In this document: positions 34,388 to 42,884 of the stretch, in pieces
How the letters are laid out: each line of letters opens with the position of its first letter
Numbering within the stretch: position 1 is the first letter of the stretch
Assembly: GCA_026982415.1 (NCBI GenBank)
Contig: JALSHE010000106.1
Location: 1-64,000 of the forward strand
DNA: 64,000 nt
From: Robiginitomaculum sp.
Lineage (GTDB): Bacteria > Pseudomonadota > Alphaproteobacteria > Caulobacterales > Maricaulaceae
Direction: 5' to 3'
Notes under the pieces: generated by a model
The model's database searches: none
What the model was told of the DNA's origin: nothing
What the model saw: only the letters and a program-made list of their open reading frames with translations
Made by a program: the position numbers and the translations under genes

Positions 34388-36604
34388 ATGGCGAATTGTA
34401 AACAATTTATACAAACTTCTTTGTCCTTAATAATGACCGCTCTTTTGGGGCAAGGAATATCCTACGCCCAAACGCCAGATGCGACCCGGGATGAAATACG
34501 CGACGAGATAATTGTCACCGCCACCAAACGGGCGCAAAGCGTGCAAGATGTGGCGATTTCCATGGCCGTATTTCGCGAACAAGACATTGAGATGTTAAGG
34601 ACGAACCGCTTGTCCGAACTCAGCCAATTTGTCCCCAATATGTATTTACCGCCTGCGGGCGAGGCCGGGCAAAACAATATCACCATACGCGGTGTGGGCG
34701 GCGGTATAAACCGCTCTGCTGGCCGTGCCGTTGGTGTCTATATTGACGGTGTTTATATAAGTGCCGATACGCAGTTAAATATTGGTTTAGCAGACATCGC
34801 GCAGGTAGAGATTTTACGCGGCCCTCAAGGCACATTATTTGGCCGCAATACTATTGGCGGTGCGGTCAATATTACCACGCGCCGTGAACCACTATCGGGT
34901 AAGGAAGTGACGGGGCGGGTGCAGTTGGAATTGGGTTCTTTGGGGCATAGGAAAATATTGGGGCGGGTGAATATCCCCCTAGTGGATAACCGATTGTCCG
35001 CAAGCTTTTCCGGGCTTCAAACCAAGACGGACGGATATATCCGCAATCTGAACGGTGGGCAAAGCTTGGGCCGTGAAGACCACAGAGCCTATCAAGCCCA
35101 GTTAAATTTTGCCCCCACAGATAAATTATCAGGACGCCTGATCTATAGCTACCAGCAAATAGATGATAACCCAAATGCGCAAGGCGAACCCATCACCAAT
35201 ATCGGCGCAGACCAAATCCCCTATACGGTCAATACCGATCAGGACGAACGCCAAACCCAAAATGCCCAGCGCGGCTCGGTACATCTAAGTTACGACACGG
35301 ACTTAGGGTATTCGCTGCAGTCCATAAGTGCTTGGTCGGACGTGCGAGATTTTTATATCCAAGACGGCGATCGTCTGCCGCAAGCCATAACCGTCAACCA
35401 ATTTGACGGTGCGAGCGAAGATATATCCCAGGAATTTCGTATTATATCGCCCAAATTTGGACGCTTTGATTATGTCGCTGGTTTATATTATTTAAAAACC
35501 CAGCGTCTATATTCGCCGACCTTCCCGCTTATGAATACTGCGTTTTTATCGCAAGTGTTTTTCCTGCCCGTTGACCAGCACCCGCCCGACAGGCTGGACG
35601 GCCAACGGATTGTCAGCAATGATGAAAGCGTGGCCATTTACGGGCATGGGAACTTTAGGCTCAATGATAATCTCAGCTTCTTTGCTGGCCTGCGCTACAC
35701 GCAGGATAAAAAAACCGTTGATTATTCTATATTTGGGGAGACTTTTTCTCTGTTTGGTTTGCCGCCATTACAATCGCAGCAGTCTTTGAAAAACAATCCC
35801 GTGTCATGGACAATAGGTGGCCGTTATATAGCTAATGACAATATCAATTTTTATGTAAGTGCGGCGCGGGCATTTCGCAGTGCTACGGTGAAAGACGATT
35901 TTATCGGGCAAGCGGACCTCGATGCGCCGAGCGGTTTTTTCACCGAGCCGGAATTTGTGACCAATTACGAAGCCGGGTTCAAATTGCGCGGGTTTGATCA
36001 GGTTTTGCGGCTGGATACATCTGTATTTTATATGGACTATTCCGATATACAGGTGTCGATTTCCAGAGAGCCGTTTTTGTTTTTACGCACATTAACCAAT
36101 GCGGCCAAGGCACGTATTTGGGGGCTGGAGGCCGATTTGGCGTTGCAGGTGACGCCCCGATTAAATCTGAGCGCCAATGCAGGTTATCTGAAAACCCGCT
36201 ATGATGAATTTATACCCGCACCGGGTCGGGACTTGTCCGGAACGGGGTTTGGCACTGCGCCCGAATTTAGTTTCAGCGCCGCCGTGGATTATAAGCGCCC
36301 CGTTATGGCGGGCAATTGGCGCATCCATTTAGACTATAGCAACCAAACCGCTCCGGACGATTTCCAGCTTAGGGATTTGCCGTTTACGGGAAGCCATGCT
36401 TTGGTCAATGCATGGACGGGCTATACGCCCGAAAACGCAAACTGGTCGGTGAAATTATGGGTGCGCAATCTGGCTAATCTCCATAAACCAACCACCAATT
36501 TTCGTTGGGGTGCAGGCTTGGGGCCTTTGCTGGACAATGTTACCGAGCAATATGAAAAACCGCGTACTTACGGTATCAGCATTGATTATAATTTTGGAAA
36601 TTGA
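34388..36604 (+). CDS. TonB-dependent outer-membrane receptor
   Basis: A 738-residue outer-membrane importer. A signal peptide covers residues about 1-28, followed by the plug domain ([58 protein letters not shown]) and a 22-strand-type barrel ending [13 protein letters not shown]. It is closest in style to the large receptor group of sphingomonads and Caulobacter relatives; ligand unknown. The frame is open well upstream but that part overlaps mutM, so I start at the ATG at 34388. It is inserted between mutM and ubiE, which are usually adjacent. Confidence 0.92.
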   Translation: MANCKQFIQTSLSLIMTALLGQGISYAQTPDATRDEIRDEIIVTATKRAQSVQDVAISMAVFREQDIEMLRTNRLSELSQFVPNMYLPPAGEAGQNNITIRGVGGGINRSAGRAVGVYIDGVYISADTQLNIGLADIAQVEILRGPQGTLFGRNTIGGAVNITTRREPLSGKEVTGRVQLELGSLGHRKILGRVNIPLVDNRLSASFSGLQTKTDGYIRNLNGGQSLGREDHRAYQAQLNFAPTDKLSGRLIYSYQQIDDNPNAQGEPITNIGADQIPYTVNTDQDERQTQNAQRGSVHLSYDTDLGYSLQSISAWSDVRDFYIQDGDRLPQAITVNQFDGASEDISQEFRIISPKFGRFDYVAGLYYLKTQRLYSPTFPLMNTAFLSQVFFLPVDQHPPDRLDGQRIVSNDESVAIYGHGNFRLNDNLSFFAGLRYTQDKKTVDYSIFGETFSLFGLPPLQSQQSLKNNPVSWTIGGRYIANDNINFYVSAARAFRSATVKDDFIGQADLDAPSGFFTEPEFVTNYEAGFKLRGFDQVLRLDTSVFYMDYSDIQVSISREPFLFLRTLTNAAKARIWGLEADLALQVTPRLNLSANAGYLKTRYDEFIPAPGRDLSGTGFGTAPEFSFSAAVDYKRPVMAGNWRIHLDYSNQTAPDDFQLRDLPFTGSHALVNAWTGYTPENANWSVKLWVRNLANLHKPTTNFRWGAGLGPLLDNVTEQYEKPRTYGISIDYNFGN

Positions 36605-36666
36605 TTCAAGGCTTGAAGCGGACAGGTTTTCCTGCGCATTATAGGCCAAGTAGAGCGAGAGCGCAT

Positions 36667-37434
36667 ATGACAGAAGAAAACACAATTGATTTCGGTTTTG
36701 AGCAGGTTCCGGTCTCAGAGAAACAAGCCAAGGTACGCGGTGTTTTTGACAGCGTTGCCTCCAAATACGATTTGATGAACGATGCCATGAGCATGGGCGT
36801 CCACCGTTTGTGGAAAGACATGACCATCACCAAAATCAATCCGCAACCCGGCGAGATACACATAGATGTGGCGGGCGGAACGGGCGACCTAGCACGGCGC
36901 TTCATCAAAAAAGCCGAGCAAGCCAGAGTGCGCAGAGGAGGGGATGCGGCCCAAGCTTTCATTGTCGATATTAACGCTGAAATGTTGCTCGCGGGTATTG
37001 ACGCTAAAAAAGATACGGGGCTGGATTTGACCCGCGTGTGCGGCAATGCGCAAGTGCTACCATTCCCGGATAATTTCGCCGATGTGGTCACCATTGCATT
37101 TGGCATTCGCAATGTCACAGACCGCCCGCAAGCCTTGCGCGATATGCGCCGTATCCTGAAGCCGGGCGGCAGGTTTTTCTGCCTGGAGTTCAATACCCCG
37201 CCCACAGAATGGCTGCGCAAATTCTACGACGCCTACTCGTTCAACGTCATCCCCCCCATGGGCGAAATCCTGACAGGCGACCGCGAAAGCTATCAATACC
37301 TAGTAGAAAGCATAAGAAAATTCCCAAGACAAGACGCATTCGCCGGGATGATAAAAGAAGCTGGATACGCAAGGGTAGACTACGAAAACTACTCAGGCGG
37401 CGTCTGCGCCTTGCATTGGGGATGGAAAGTTTAG
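36667..37434 (+). CDS. ubiE: Ubiquinone/menaquinone C-methyltransferase
   Basis: SAM-dependent methyltransferase acting on the demethoxy-quinol ring. Motifs: [52 protein letters not shown] (SAM loop), [20 protein letters not shown] and [20 protein letters not shown]. Length 255 is typical. The start at MTEENTIDF (36667) follows a GCGAGAG site; the frame is open a further 22 codons upstream but without a ribosome site. Confidence 0.95.
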   Translation: MTEENTIDFGFEQVPVSEKQAKVRGVFDSVASKYDLMNDAMSMGVHRLWKDMTITKINPQPGEIHIDVAGGTGDLARRFIKKAEQARVRRGGDAAQAFIVDINAEMLLAGIDAKKDTGLDLTRVCGNAQVLPFPDNFADVVTIAFGIRNVTDRPQALRDMRRILKPGGRFFCLEFNTPPTEWLRKFYDAYSFNVIPPMGEILTGDRESYQYLVESIRKFPRQDAFAGMIKEAGYARVDYENYSGGVCALHWGWKV

Positions 37435-37491
37435 GGGTTCACGGTCTCCCTGCTCAAAGCTAAGGACTGTATTGGGGGGCAAATGTGGATA

Positions 37492-37914
37492 TTAACTCCA
37501 ATGCGACTTTAAGCGACAATGATGCCGTGGATTTGCCTTAATAAAAGCGTCTACTTCCTTTAAAGTCAGCGGATACGAAACTGGCTCATAGGTATTTGTC
37601 GGAAACCTATAGCCCGCATCCCACAATTTTTTCACTTTTTTCCATTGAGCAACGTCACCTTTCTTTGGAGCTTTAAAGGCTCGCCCCATCTCGCAAAGCG
37701 CTATTCTGCATTGGGGGCAAACGGGGTGATTATCAGTGTTGATCGGATATTTGTATGATTTTCTACATTCAAAACATGCGTGAGCAACCAAATAATCTGG
37801 ACCTTTTATTTTTGGAATTGCACCAGTTGCGCGTTTTGAATGTTCTGATAGAGGTCTATTCCCCATATCCTTGCGGATGGACATTTGTCTGGATTTTTCT
37901 TCTTTGGTTACCAT
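37492..37914 (-). CDS. Hypothetical protein with zinc-ribbon cysteines
   Basis: A 140-residue basic protein. Two CxxC pairs (ACFECRK and PVCPQCR, about 22 residues apart) suggest one zinc ribbon. A conserved-looking stretch follows (ALCEMGRAFKAPKKGDVAQW). No signal peptide or helix. The start is uncertain: the ATG at 37914 overlaps its own potential GAGG site, and MSIRKDMGN at 37884 is an alternative. Function unknown; the adjacent secreted paralogues are on the same strand but 190 bases upstream. Confidence 0.6.
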   Translation of the reverse strand: MVTKEEKSRQMSIRKDMGNRPLSEHSKRATGAIPKIKGPDYLVAHACFECRKSYKYPINTDNHPVCPQCRIALCEMGRAFKAPKKGDVAQWKKVKKLWDAGYRFPTNTYEPVSYPLTLKEVDAFIKANPRHHCRLKSHWS

Positions 37915-38028
37915 ACCTCATTATTGCATACCTTGATTAATTTGCAATGTCTGCTCTTGAGGATTTAGCCGGCATCTCTTGGATTTGTGAGCTATGGGTA
38001 GGAATTGTCGATTTTTTTATATTCACAA

Positions 38029-38111
38029 GTTAGTTAAGTATGCACTAACGTTTCCTTGACTCGCCTCGCTCTTCATGTTCTCGCTCTTCATGTTAGTGAC
38101 CGTTAACTAAC
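38029..38111. repeat. Nested inverted repeat with an internal 15-bp tandem duplication
   Basis: GTTAGTTAA (38029-38037) pairs with TTAACTAAC (38103-38111), and CACTAAC (38043-38049) pairs with GTTAGTG (38092-38098). Between them CTCGCTCTTCATGTT is present twice in tandem (38065-38079, 38080-38094). The right arm overlaps the stop codon of the minus-strand gene at 38107. It could be a terminator-like hairpin or a small mobile palindrome; no T-run is seen. Confidence 0.6.
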
Positions 38112-38568
38112 TCACAGGCGCATCGCAGGTGCCGCCGCTACCTTTAACAATCCAGCGTGCGCTCCAGTCGTTATAATTACGCGGCCCTTTTAGGGTCATG
38201 GCGCCAATACCATAACCGTAATAACATGTGTCTTGTTTATAGACCCAGAAACAATTGATTTGAGGCCCCATATTTTCGTCATTGGGGTATTTATAGCAGA
38301 TTTTATGTTTCCCTAATGTGTACCAAATGCCTTTGGCCTTGATTGTGCCTTCCGTGTAATCCGTAGTGCCGTTTTTATAGTGTTTTTCCGAAAAATTATA
38401 GGTTTTGGTGCGTTCGCGCATTTGGCGGTATTCACCAGTGATGGTGCTGCCGGGCAGCATTTTGTTTAACTGTTTATTGGTGAGAGGCGTGTACTTCTTT
38501 TCGCCTGCGCTCACGGTATTTGCCGTAAACAGTATTAAAGCGCCAAATAATATCGCGAAAACTTTCAT
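38107..38568 (-). CDS. Secreted protein, tandem paralogue B, unknown function
   Basis: A 153-residue protein with signal peptide MKVFAILFGALILFTANTVS, cleaved near VSA. The mature part has GEYRQMRERTKTYNFSEKHY, KNGTTDYTEGTIKAKGIWYT, KICYKYP, CFWV, CYYGYG and ends SGGTCDAP. Four or five cysteines suggest disulfides. It shares this order with the gene immediately upstream. The layout (W..... ICYxY, then paired Cys) recalls DUF995-type exported proteins, but I cannot confirm that. It starts 7 bases after its paralogue's stop, so they form an operon. Confidence 0.72.
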   Translation of the reverse strand: MKVFAILFGALILFTANTVSAGEKKYTPLTNKQLNKMLPGSTITGEYRQMRERTKTYNFSEKHYKNGTTDYTEGTIKAKGIWYTLGKHKICYKYPNDENMGPQINCFWVYKQDTCYYGYGIGAMTLKGPRNYNDWSARWIVKGSGGTCDAPVS

Positions 38569-38575
38569 ACGGTGG

Positions 38576-39034
38576 TTATCCTACTGGCTCATCACACGTG
38601 CCGCCAGCGCCTTTGCGCACGGCGCGGGATGACCATCTATTGCGGTTCCTAGGGTTGCGGTTCAGGGTCATATTTTCTGGCGTGAATTTGTAATAACAGC
38701 CATCAGCGTTGAACACATAAAAGCAATAAGTTTGCGAATAATAACGACTGCCTGGGTATTTATAACAGATTTTTTCATTGCCAATTATTTTCCAACGCCC
38801 GTCTTCTTTTTTGCGACCCTCTATATAGTCGGTGGTGCCGTCCTTGCGGTGATATTCCGTATAATTAAAGGTGCGTGTCAGGTCGCGGTATTGGCGGTAT
38901 TCGCCGACCATCATGGTGTCTGTGAACACGGCGCGCAGAGCATCACCTTTCATTTGTGTGAAGCTGCCGTTATTATTTGCACTAGCCGTGCTGGAGTTTA
39001 AACCCCATAAAATTACAACGAGTATGTATTTCAT
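38576..39034 (-). CDS. Secreted protein, tandem paralogue A, unknown function
   Basis: A 152-residue paralogue of the next gene. Signal peptide MKYILVVILWGLNSSTASA. The mature part has MVGEYRQYRDLTRTFNYTEY, KDGTTDYIEGRKKEDGRWKI, KICYKYPG, CFYV, CYYKF and ends GGTCDEP. The shared GEYRQxR, DGTTDYxEG and KICYKYP blocks show a tandem duplication; the remaining sequence has diverged strongly, so the duplication is old. I start at the ATG at 39034, eight codons inside the open frame, because the signal peptide begins there. Confidence 0.72.
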   Translation of the reverse strand: MKYILVVILWGLNSSTASANNNGSFTQMKGDALRAVFTDTMMVGEYRQYRDLTRTFNYTEYHRKDGTTDYIEGRKKEDGRWKIIGNEKICYKYPGSRYYSQTYCFYVFNADGCYYKFTPENMTLNRNPRNRNRWSSRAVRKGAGGTCDEPVG

Positions 39035-39122
39035 CTTGATCACATATGTTATATACATGGATTAAACGTGTGCGGCAATTATCGATTGCATGAAAATATT
39101 GCCACAAAACGAAAGGGTTATC

Positions 39123-39485
39123 ATGGCTAGGAAATATACCGAGACTGGAAAACGGGGATCTGAACGCTCGACCGCAAGCCCATCCGAGCGCATGTTCCGC
39201 CGTTCCCGGGCTGCTGAAAACCGCCGCCGGGTTAAAGAAAACAAAGACCAGCGGTTCTTCCGGTTTATTTTTGGGTTGGCAGGTTTTGGCACATTTGCAG
39301 TTTTCATCATAATTATATTTATGTCCAAGGCAGCCTACGGGCAAGAAGCAGGCGACGAAATTGTGCCGGAAACTGCGCTCACACGCCCATTTATAGGAGA
39401 TTATTCCTTGCTGGATTTAATGGGGGTTGCCTTTGTGCTGGTGGCTGGTTATGCGGTCTACCGCAAATACAGCAAGAAGGACTAA
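39123..39485 (+). CDS. Small membrane protein upstream of asd, unknown
   Basis: A 120-residue protein. The first 45 residues are very basic and polar (GKRGSERSTASPSERMFRRS, RRRVKENKDQR), then come a hydrophobic helix (FIFGLAGFGTFAVFIIIIFM), a short acidic loop and a second helix (LLDLMGVAFVLVAGYAVY) ending RKYSKKD. AAAGGG precedes the ATG at 39123. It ends 7 bases before asd and is probably co-transcribed. No family recognised. Confidence 0.6.
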   Translation: MARKYTETGKRGSERSTASPSERMFRRSRAAENRRRVKENKDQRFFRFIFGLAGFGTFAVFIIIIFMSKAAYGQEAGDEIVPETALTRPFIGDYSLLDLMGVAFVLVAGYAVYRKYSKKD

Positions 39486-39492
39486 GAAAACC

Positions 39493-40512
39493 ATGGGTTT
39501 GAAAATTGCAGTTGTTGGTGCGACAGGTAATGTCGGCACTGAAATGCTCACTATTTTAGATGAAAGTGATTTGAACATAGAAAAGGTGTACGCGGTGGCG
39601 TCGCGGCGCTCCCTTGGTCGCGCCGTCAGTTATGGCGACCGAGATATAAAATGCCTTGATATTGAACAATTTAATTTCTCCAGCGTTGATATTGTTTTGA
39701 TGAGCGCAGGCGGAAAAGTTTCCAAAGAGTGGTCACCGAAAATCGTTAAGGCTGGCTGTAAGGTGGTCATTGATAATTCCTCCGCTTGGCGCATGGATAT
39801 TGATGTGCCTTTGGTGGTGCCAGAGGTCAATGCCGATGCGGTCGCGGGTTTTGCCAAAAAAGGCATTATCGCCAATCCCAATTGCTCGACCATTCAAATG
39901 GTTGTGGCGCTGAAACCTTTGCACGATGCTGCAACCATTAAACGGGTTGTAGTTTCCACCTATCAATCGACCAGTGGCGGCGGACGGGCAGCTATGGACG
40001 AGCTGTGGATCCAGACCAAAGGCATTTATGTCAACGACACACCAACCCCGGAAGTTTTCCCCAAGCAAATCGCCTTTAATGTTATCCCGCAAATTGACGT
40101 GTTCATGGACGGCGGCGACACCAAAGAAGAGTGGAAGATGAAAGCCGAGACCATGAAAATCATGGAGGCTAAAATCAAAGTCACGGCAACCTGTGTGCGT
40201 GTACCGACTTTCATTGGTCACGCCGAAGCCATCAACATCGAATTTGAAAACGACATGAACGCCGACCGCGCTCGCGAAATCCTACGCGAAAGCCCCGGCA
40301 TTATGGTTTACGACAAGCCAGAAGAAAAAGGCGGCTACATGACCCCAGTGGAAGTCTCCGGCGAATTCGCAACCTATGTCTCGCGCATCCGCGACGACAG
40401 CACGAGGGACAACACGATTAATCTTTGGTGCGTCGGTGACAACCTCCGCAAAGGCGCAGCCCTAAACGCGGTGCAAATTGCAGAAGTGATGGTGAATAAG
40501 GGATTGGTTTAA
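39493..40512 (+). CDS. asd: Aspartate-semialdehyde dehydrogenase
   Basis: Reduces aspartyl phosphate to aspartate semialdehyde for lysine, threonine, methionine and diaminopimelate synthesis. Motifs: KIAVVGATGNVGTEMLTILD (NADP fold), the catalytic Cys in ANPNCSTIQMVVAL, STYQSTSGGGRAAMDEL, and RVPTFIGHAEAINIEFE. Length 339 is normal. The ATG at 39493 is chosen since the protein must begin close to the nucleotide-binding strand. Confidence 0.95.
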   Translation: MGLKIAVVGATGNVGTEMLTILDESDLNIEKVYAVASRRSLGRAVSYGDRDIKCLDIEQFNFSSVDIVLMSAGGKVSKEWSPKIVKAGCKVVIDNSSAWRMDIDVPLVVPEVNADAVAGFAKKGIIANPNCSTIQMVVALKPLHDAATIKRVVVSTYQSTSGGGRAAMDELWIQTKGIYVNDTPTPEVFPKQIAFNVIPQIDVFMDGGDTKEEWKMKAETMKIMEAKIKVTATCVRVPTFIGHAEAINIEFENDMNADRAREILRESPGIMVYDKPEEKGGYMTPVEVSGEFATYVSRIRDDSTRDNTINLWCVGDNLRKGAALNAVQIAEVMVNKGLV

Positions 40513-40564
40513 GCGGTCTTACTCTGCTCTCGCAAGTCGCCAGTTCGCGTTTGAGGGGCAAGTG

Positions 40565-41794
40565 CTATATAATCTTATCATCTTCCAGCTTTTGCATCTC
40601 TCCCTTTGTCATCCCTAACAGCTCTCGGTAAATCTCGTCATTATGCTGGCCAAGCTCTGGCCCTGTCCATCTGACCTTGCCGGGGGTTTTGGAAAATTTC
40701 GGGGCTACATTTTGCATTTGCAAGTTTTTAAACTGCGGATGGGCGACTTTGATAATGGCTTCGCGGGCTTTGAAGTGCGGGTCATCGAGCATGTCCGGGG
40801 CGCGGTAAATTTTGCCTTGGGGAATGCCGTATTTATCAAGGGTTACCATTAAGCTTTCGGCGTCCAAAGTGCTTGTCCACTCACCGACTAAAATGTCCAA
40901 CTCGGTTTGGTTTTCCCCGCGCGCGCCGTGGGTGGCATAGCGTTTATCGCTGGCCAATTCCGGCTGCCCCATAGCGGCCGCAAGGCGGGTAAAGACTGTG
41001 TCTTGGTTGGCGGCAATTAAAACCATCTGCCCGTCTTTGGTCGGGTATATATTGGACGGGGCAACATTGGGCAAAATAGCGCCGGAGCGTTCGCGGATGT
41101 AACCTGCTTCAACATATTCGGTGATCAGGCTTTCCATCATGGCGAGAACAGCCTCGTAAATGGCGCTGTCGATTACTTGCCCTTCGCCAGTCTTATCTTT
41201 GTGGTGTAGGGCGGCTAGTGCGCCCATGCAGGCGAAACTGGCCGCCAGTTGATCACCAATAGAAATCCCCATGCGCGACGGCGGGCTGGACGGGTCGCCA
41301 ACCACATAGCGCATACCGCCCATGGCTTCGCCGATCGCGCCGTAACCAGGGCGGGACGCATATGGCCCGTCTTGGCCAAACCCTGACACCCGTACCATGA
41401 TCAATCCGGGGTTTATTTTTTGCAACACATCATAACCAAGCCCCCATTTCTCCATGGTGCCGGGACGAAAATTCTCAATGACAATATCGGCTTTGGCCAC
41501 AAGCTGTTTTAAAATATCGGAGCCAGCCTTCTCGCGCAAATTCAGGGTAATGGACTTTTTGTTGCGAGCAATTACGGGCCACCACAAAGACAGTCCGTGT
41601 GGTTTTTCCCGACCCCAACCACGCATAGGGTCTCCGATTTTAGGTTGCTCGACCTTGATGACCTCGGCACCAAAATCACCCATCATCTGACCGCAAAACG
41701 GCCCGGCCAGCAATTGCCCCATCTCTATGACCCGTAAGCCTTTAAGTGGCCCAGTAGCTTCCTTTGTTGCTTCAGTTTCTGTGCTTGAACGCAT
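40565..41794 (-). CDS. CaiB/BaiF family CoA-transferase
   Basis: Class III CoA-transferase moving CoA between carboxylic acids. Motifs: GLRVIEMGQLLAGPFCGQMM, DFGAEVIKVEQPKIGDPMRG, IVIENFRPGTMEKWGLGYD, GQVIDSAIYEAVLAMMES (catalytic Asp) and SNIYPTKDGQMVLIAA. Length 409 is typical. The start at 41794 follows GGGGA; the open frame continues upstream into the intergenic region without a site. Divergent from the HMG-CoA-lyase-like gene 92 bases away, so one region may control both directions of this catabolic island. The acid substrate is unknown (formate, succinate, citramalate and others are used in the family). Confidence 0.9.
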   Translation of the reverse strand: MRSSTETEATKEATGPLKGLRVIEMGQLLAGPFCGQMMGDFGAEVIKVEQPKIGDPMRGWGREKPHGLSLWWPVIARNKKSITLNLREKAGSDILKQLVAKADIVIENFRPGTMEKWGLGYDVLQKINPGLIMVRVSGFGQDGPYASRPGYGAIGEAMGGMRYVVGDPSSPPSRMGISIGDQLAASFACMGALAALHHKDKTGEGQVIDSAIYEAVLAMMESLITEYVEAGYIRERSGAILPNVAPSNIYPTKDGQMVLIAANQDTVFTRLAAAMGQPELASDKRYATHGARGENQTELDILVGEWTSTLDAESLMVTLDKYGIPQGKIYRAPDMLDDPHFKAREAIIKVAHPQFKNLQMQNVAPKFSKTPGKVRWTGPELGQHNDEIYRELLGMTKGEMQKLEDDKII

Positions 41795-41886
41795 AGCGAT
41801 AAATCCCCAAATGATATAATGATATAATAACTTGCCTTTTATGACACCCGTCGTTACAAATTGTCCAGCAATATTTACGGGATAAT

Positions 41887-42819
41887 ATGACGACACATAT
41901 AGACATTTTGGAAGTTTCACCACGTGATGGTCTGCAAAGTGAAAAAACACCTGTTTCCACAGCAGACAAACTTAAACTGATAAATATGGCTCTGGACGCA
42001 GGCTTGAAACGCATAGAGATCACCAGCTTCGTTAACCCCAAACGGGTGCCGCAAATGGCGGACGCGGCGGAGCTTGTGAGAGCTTTGCCTAAACGGGACG
42101 ACGTGATTTATACGGGTATGGTTCTCAACACACGCGGGTTTGAGCGGGCAGCGGAATTGGGCATGGACGAAATTGGCTGTGTCGTGGTCTCGACCGAAAC
42201 CTTTAACTTGAAAAACCAAGGCGCCAGTGTCGATGAAACCTTGTGGCAGTGGGCCGATATGGCGACACGCGCCAAGCGGGCAGGCATGCGCGCACAAATC
42301 ACAATATCCTGCGCCTTTGGCTGTCCTTATGAGGGTGAAGTTGCGCCCGCCCGCATTGTTGAAATTGCTAAGCGCGCCGCAGATGCCGAACCCGTAGAAT
42401 TATGCTTGGCCGATAGTATTGGCGTCGCCGTGCCGGGGCAAGTGCGCGATTTATTGGGCATGGTGGCAGACGCCGTTCCCGGTATTCCCTTGCGCGCCCA
42501 TCTGCATAATACGCGCGGTACGGGGTTAGCCAACGCATCGGCTGCCATAGAGGCAGGCGTGCAAACTCTGGACGCCAGCATTGGCGGTATAGGTGGTTGC
42601 CCCTTCGCACCCCGCGCTACAGGCAATATCCCGACAGATGATCTGGTTTATATGTTGGAGCGTTCAGGCATTAAAACCGGGGTCTCGCTTGCGAGCATTA
42701 TAGAGACCTCACATTGGCTAGAAGACGTGCTTGGCCGCCCTGTCCCGTCGCAAGTGGCACAGGCGGGTGGTTTCCCCAAAAACCCAAAATGTGACCAGAC
42801 AGTGGAGAAGGCAAATTAA
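41887..42819 (+). CDS. Hydroxymethylglutaryl-CoA lyase family protein
   Basis: TIM-barrel lyase of the HMGL-like family, which splits 3-hydroxy-3-methylglutaryl-CoA to acetoacetate and acetyl-CoA. Motifs: ILEVSPRDGLQSEKTPVST (catalytic Arg-Asp), IEITSFVNPKRVPQMADA, LHNTRGTGLANA (metal His) and GIGGCPFAPRATGNIPTDD (catalytic Cys loop). Length 310 is typical. It heads a plus-strand run with hyuA and hyuB. It could act on a related tertiary hydroxyacyl-CoA rather than HMG-CoA. Confidence 0.88.
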   Translation: MTTHIDILEVSPRDGLQSEKTPVSTADKLKLINMALDAGLKRIEITSFVNPKRVPQMADAAELVRALPKRDDVIYTGMVLNTRGFERAAELGMDEIGCVVVSTETFNLKNQGASVDETLWQWADMATRAKRAGMRAQITISCAFGCPYEGEVAPARIVEIAKRAADAEPVELCLADSIGVAVPGQVRDLLGMVADAVPGIPLRAHLHNTRGTGLANASAAIEAGVQTLDASIGGIGGCPFAPRATGNIPTDDLVYMLERSGIKTGVSLASIIETSHWLEDVLGRPVPSQVAQAGGFPKNPKCDQTVEKAN

Positions 42820-42884
42820 GCGCCTGAAGAAGTTAACAAAAACAATAAAGTAAAAAACTAAATACCAAATAAGGAGTGGATTGA

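Noticed and set aside
38029-38111. Reading the palindrome as a CRISPR-like or phage attachment site
   Set aside because: Only two copies of a 15-base unit with no spacers, and no integrase or cas gene nearby.
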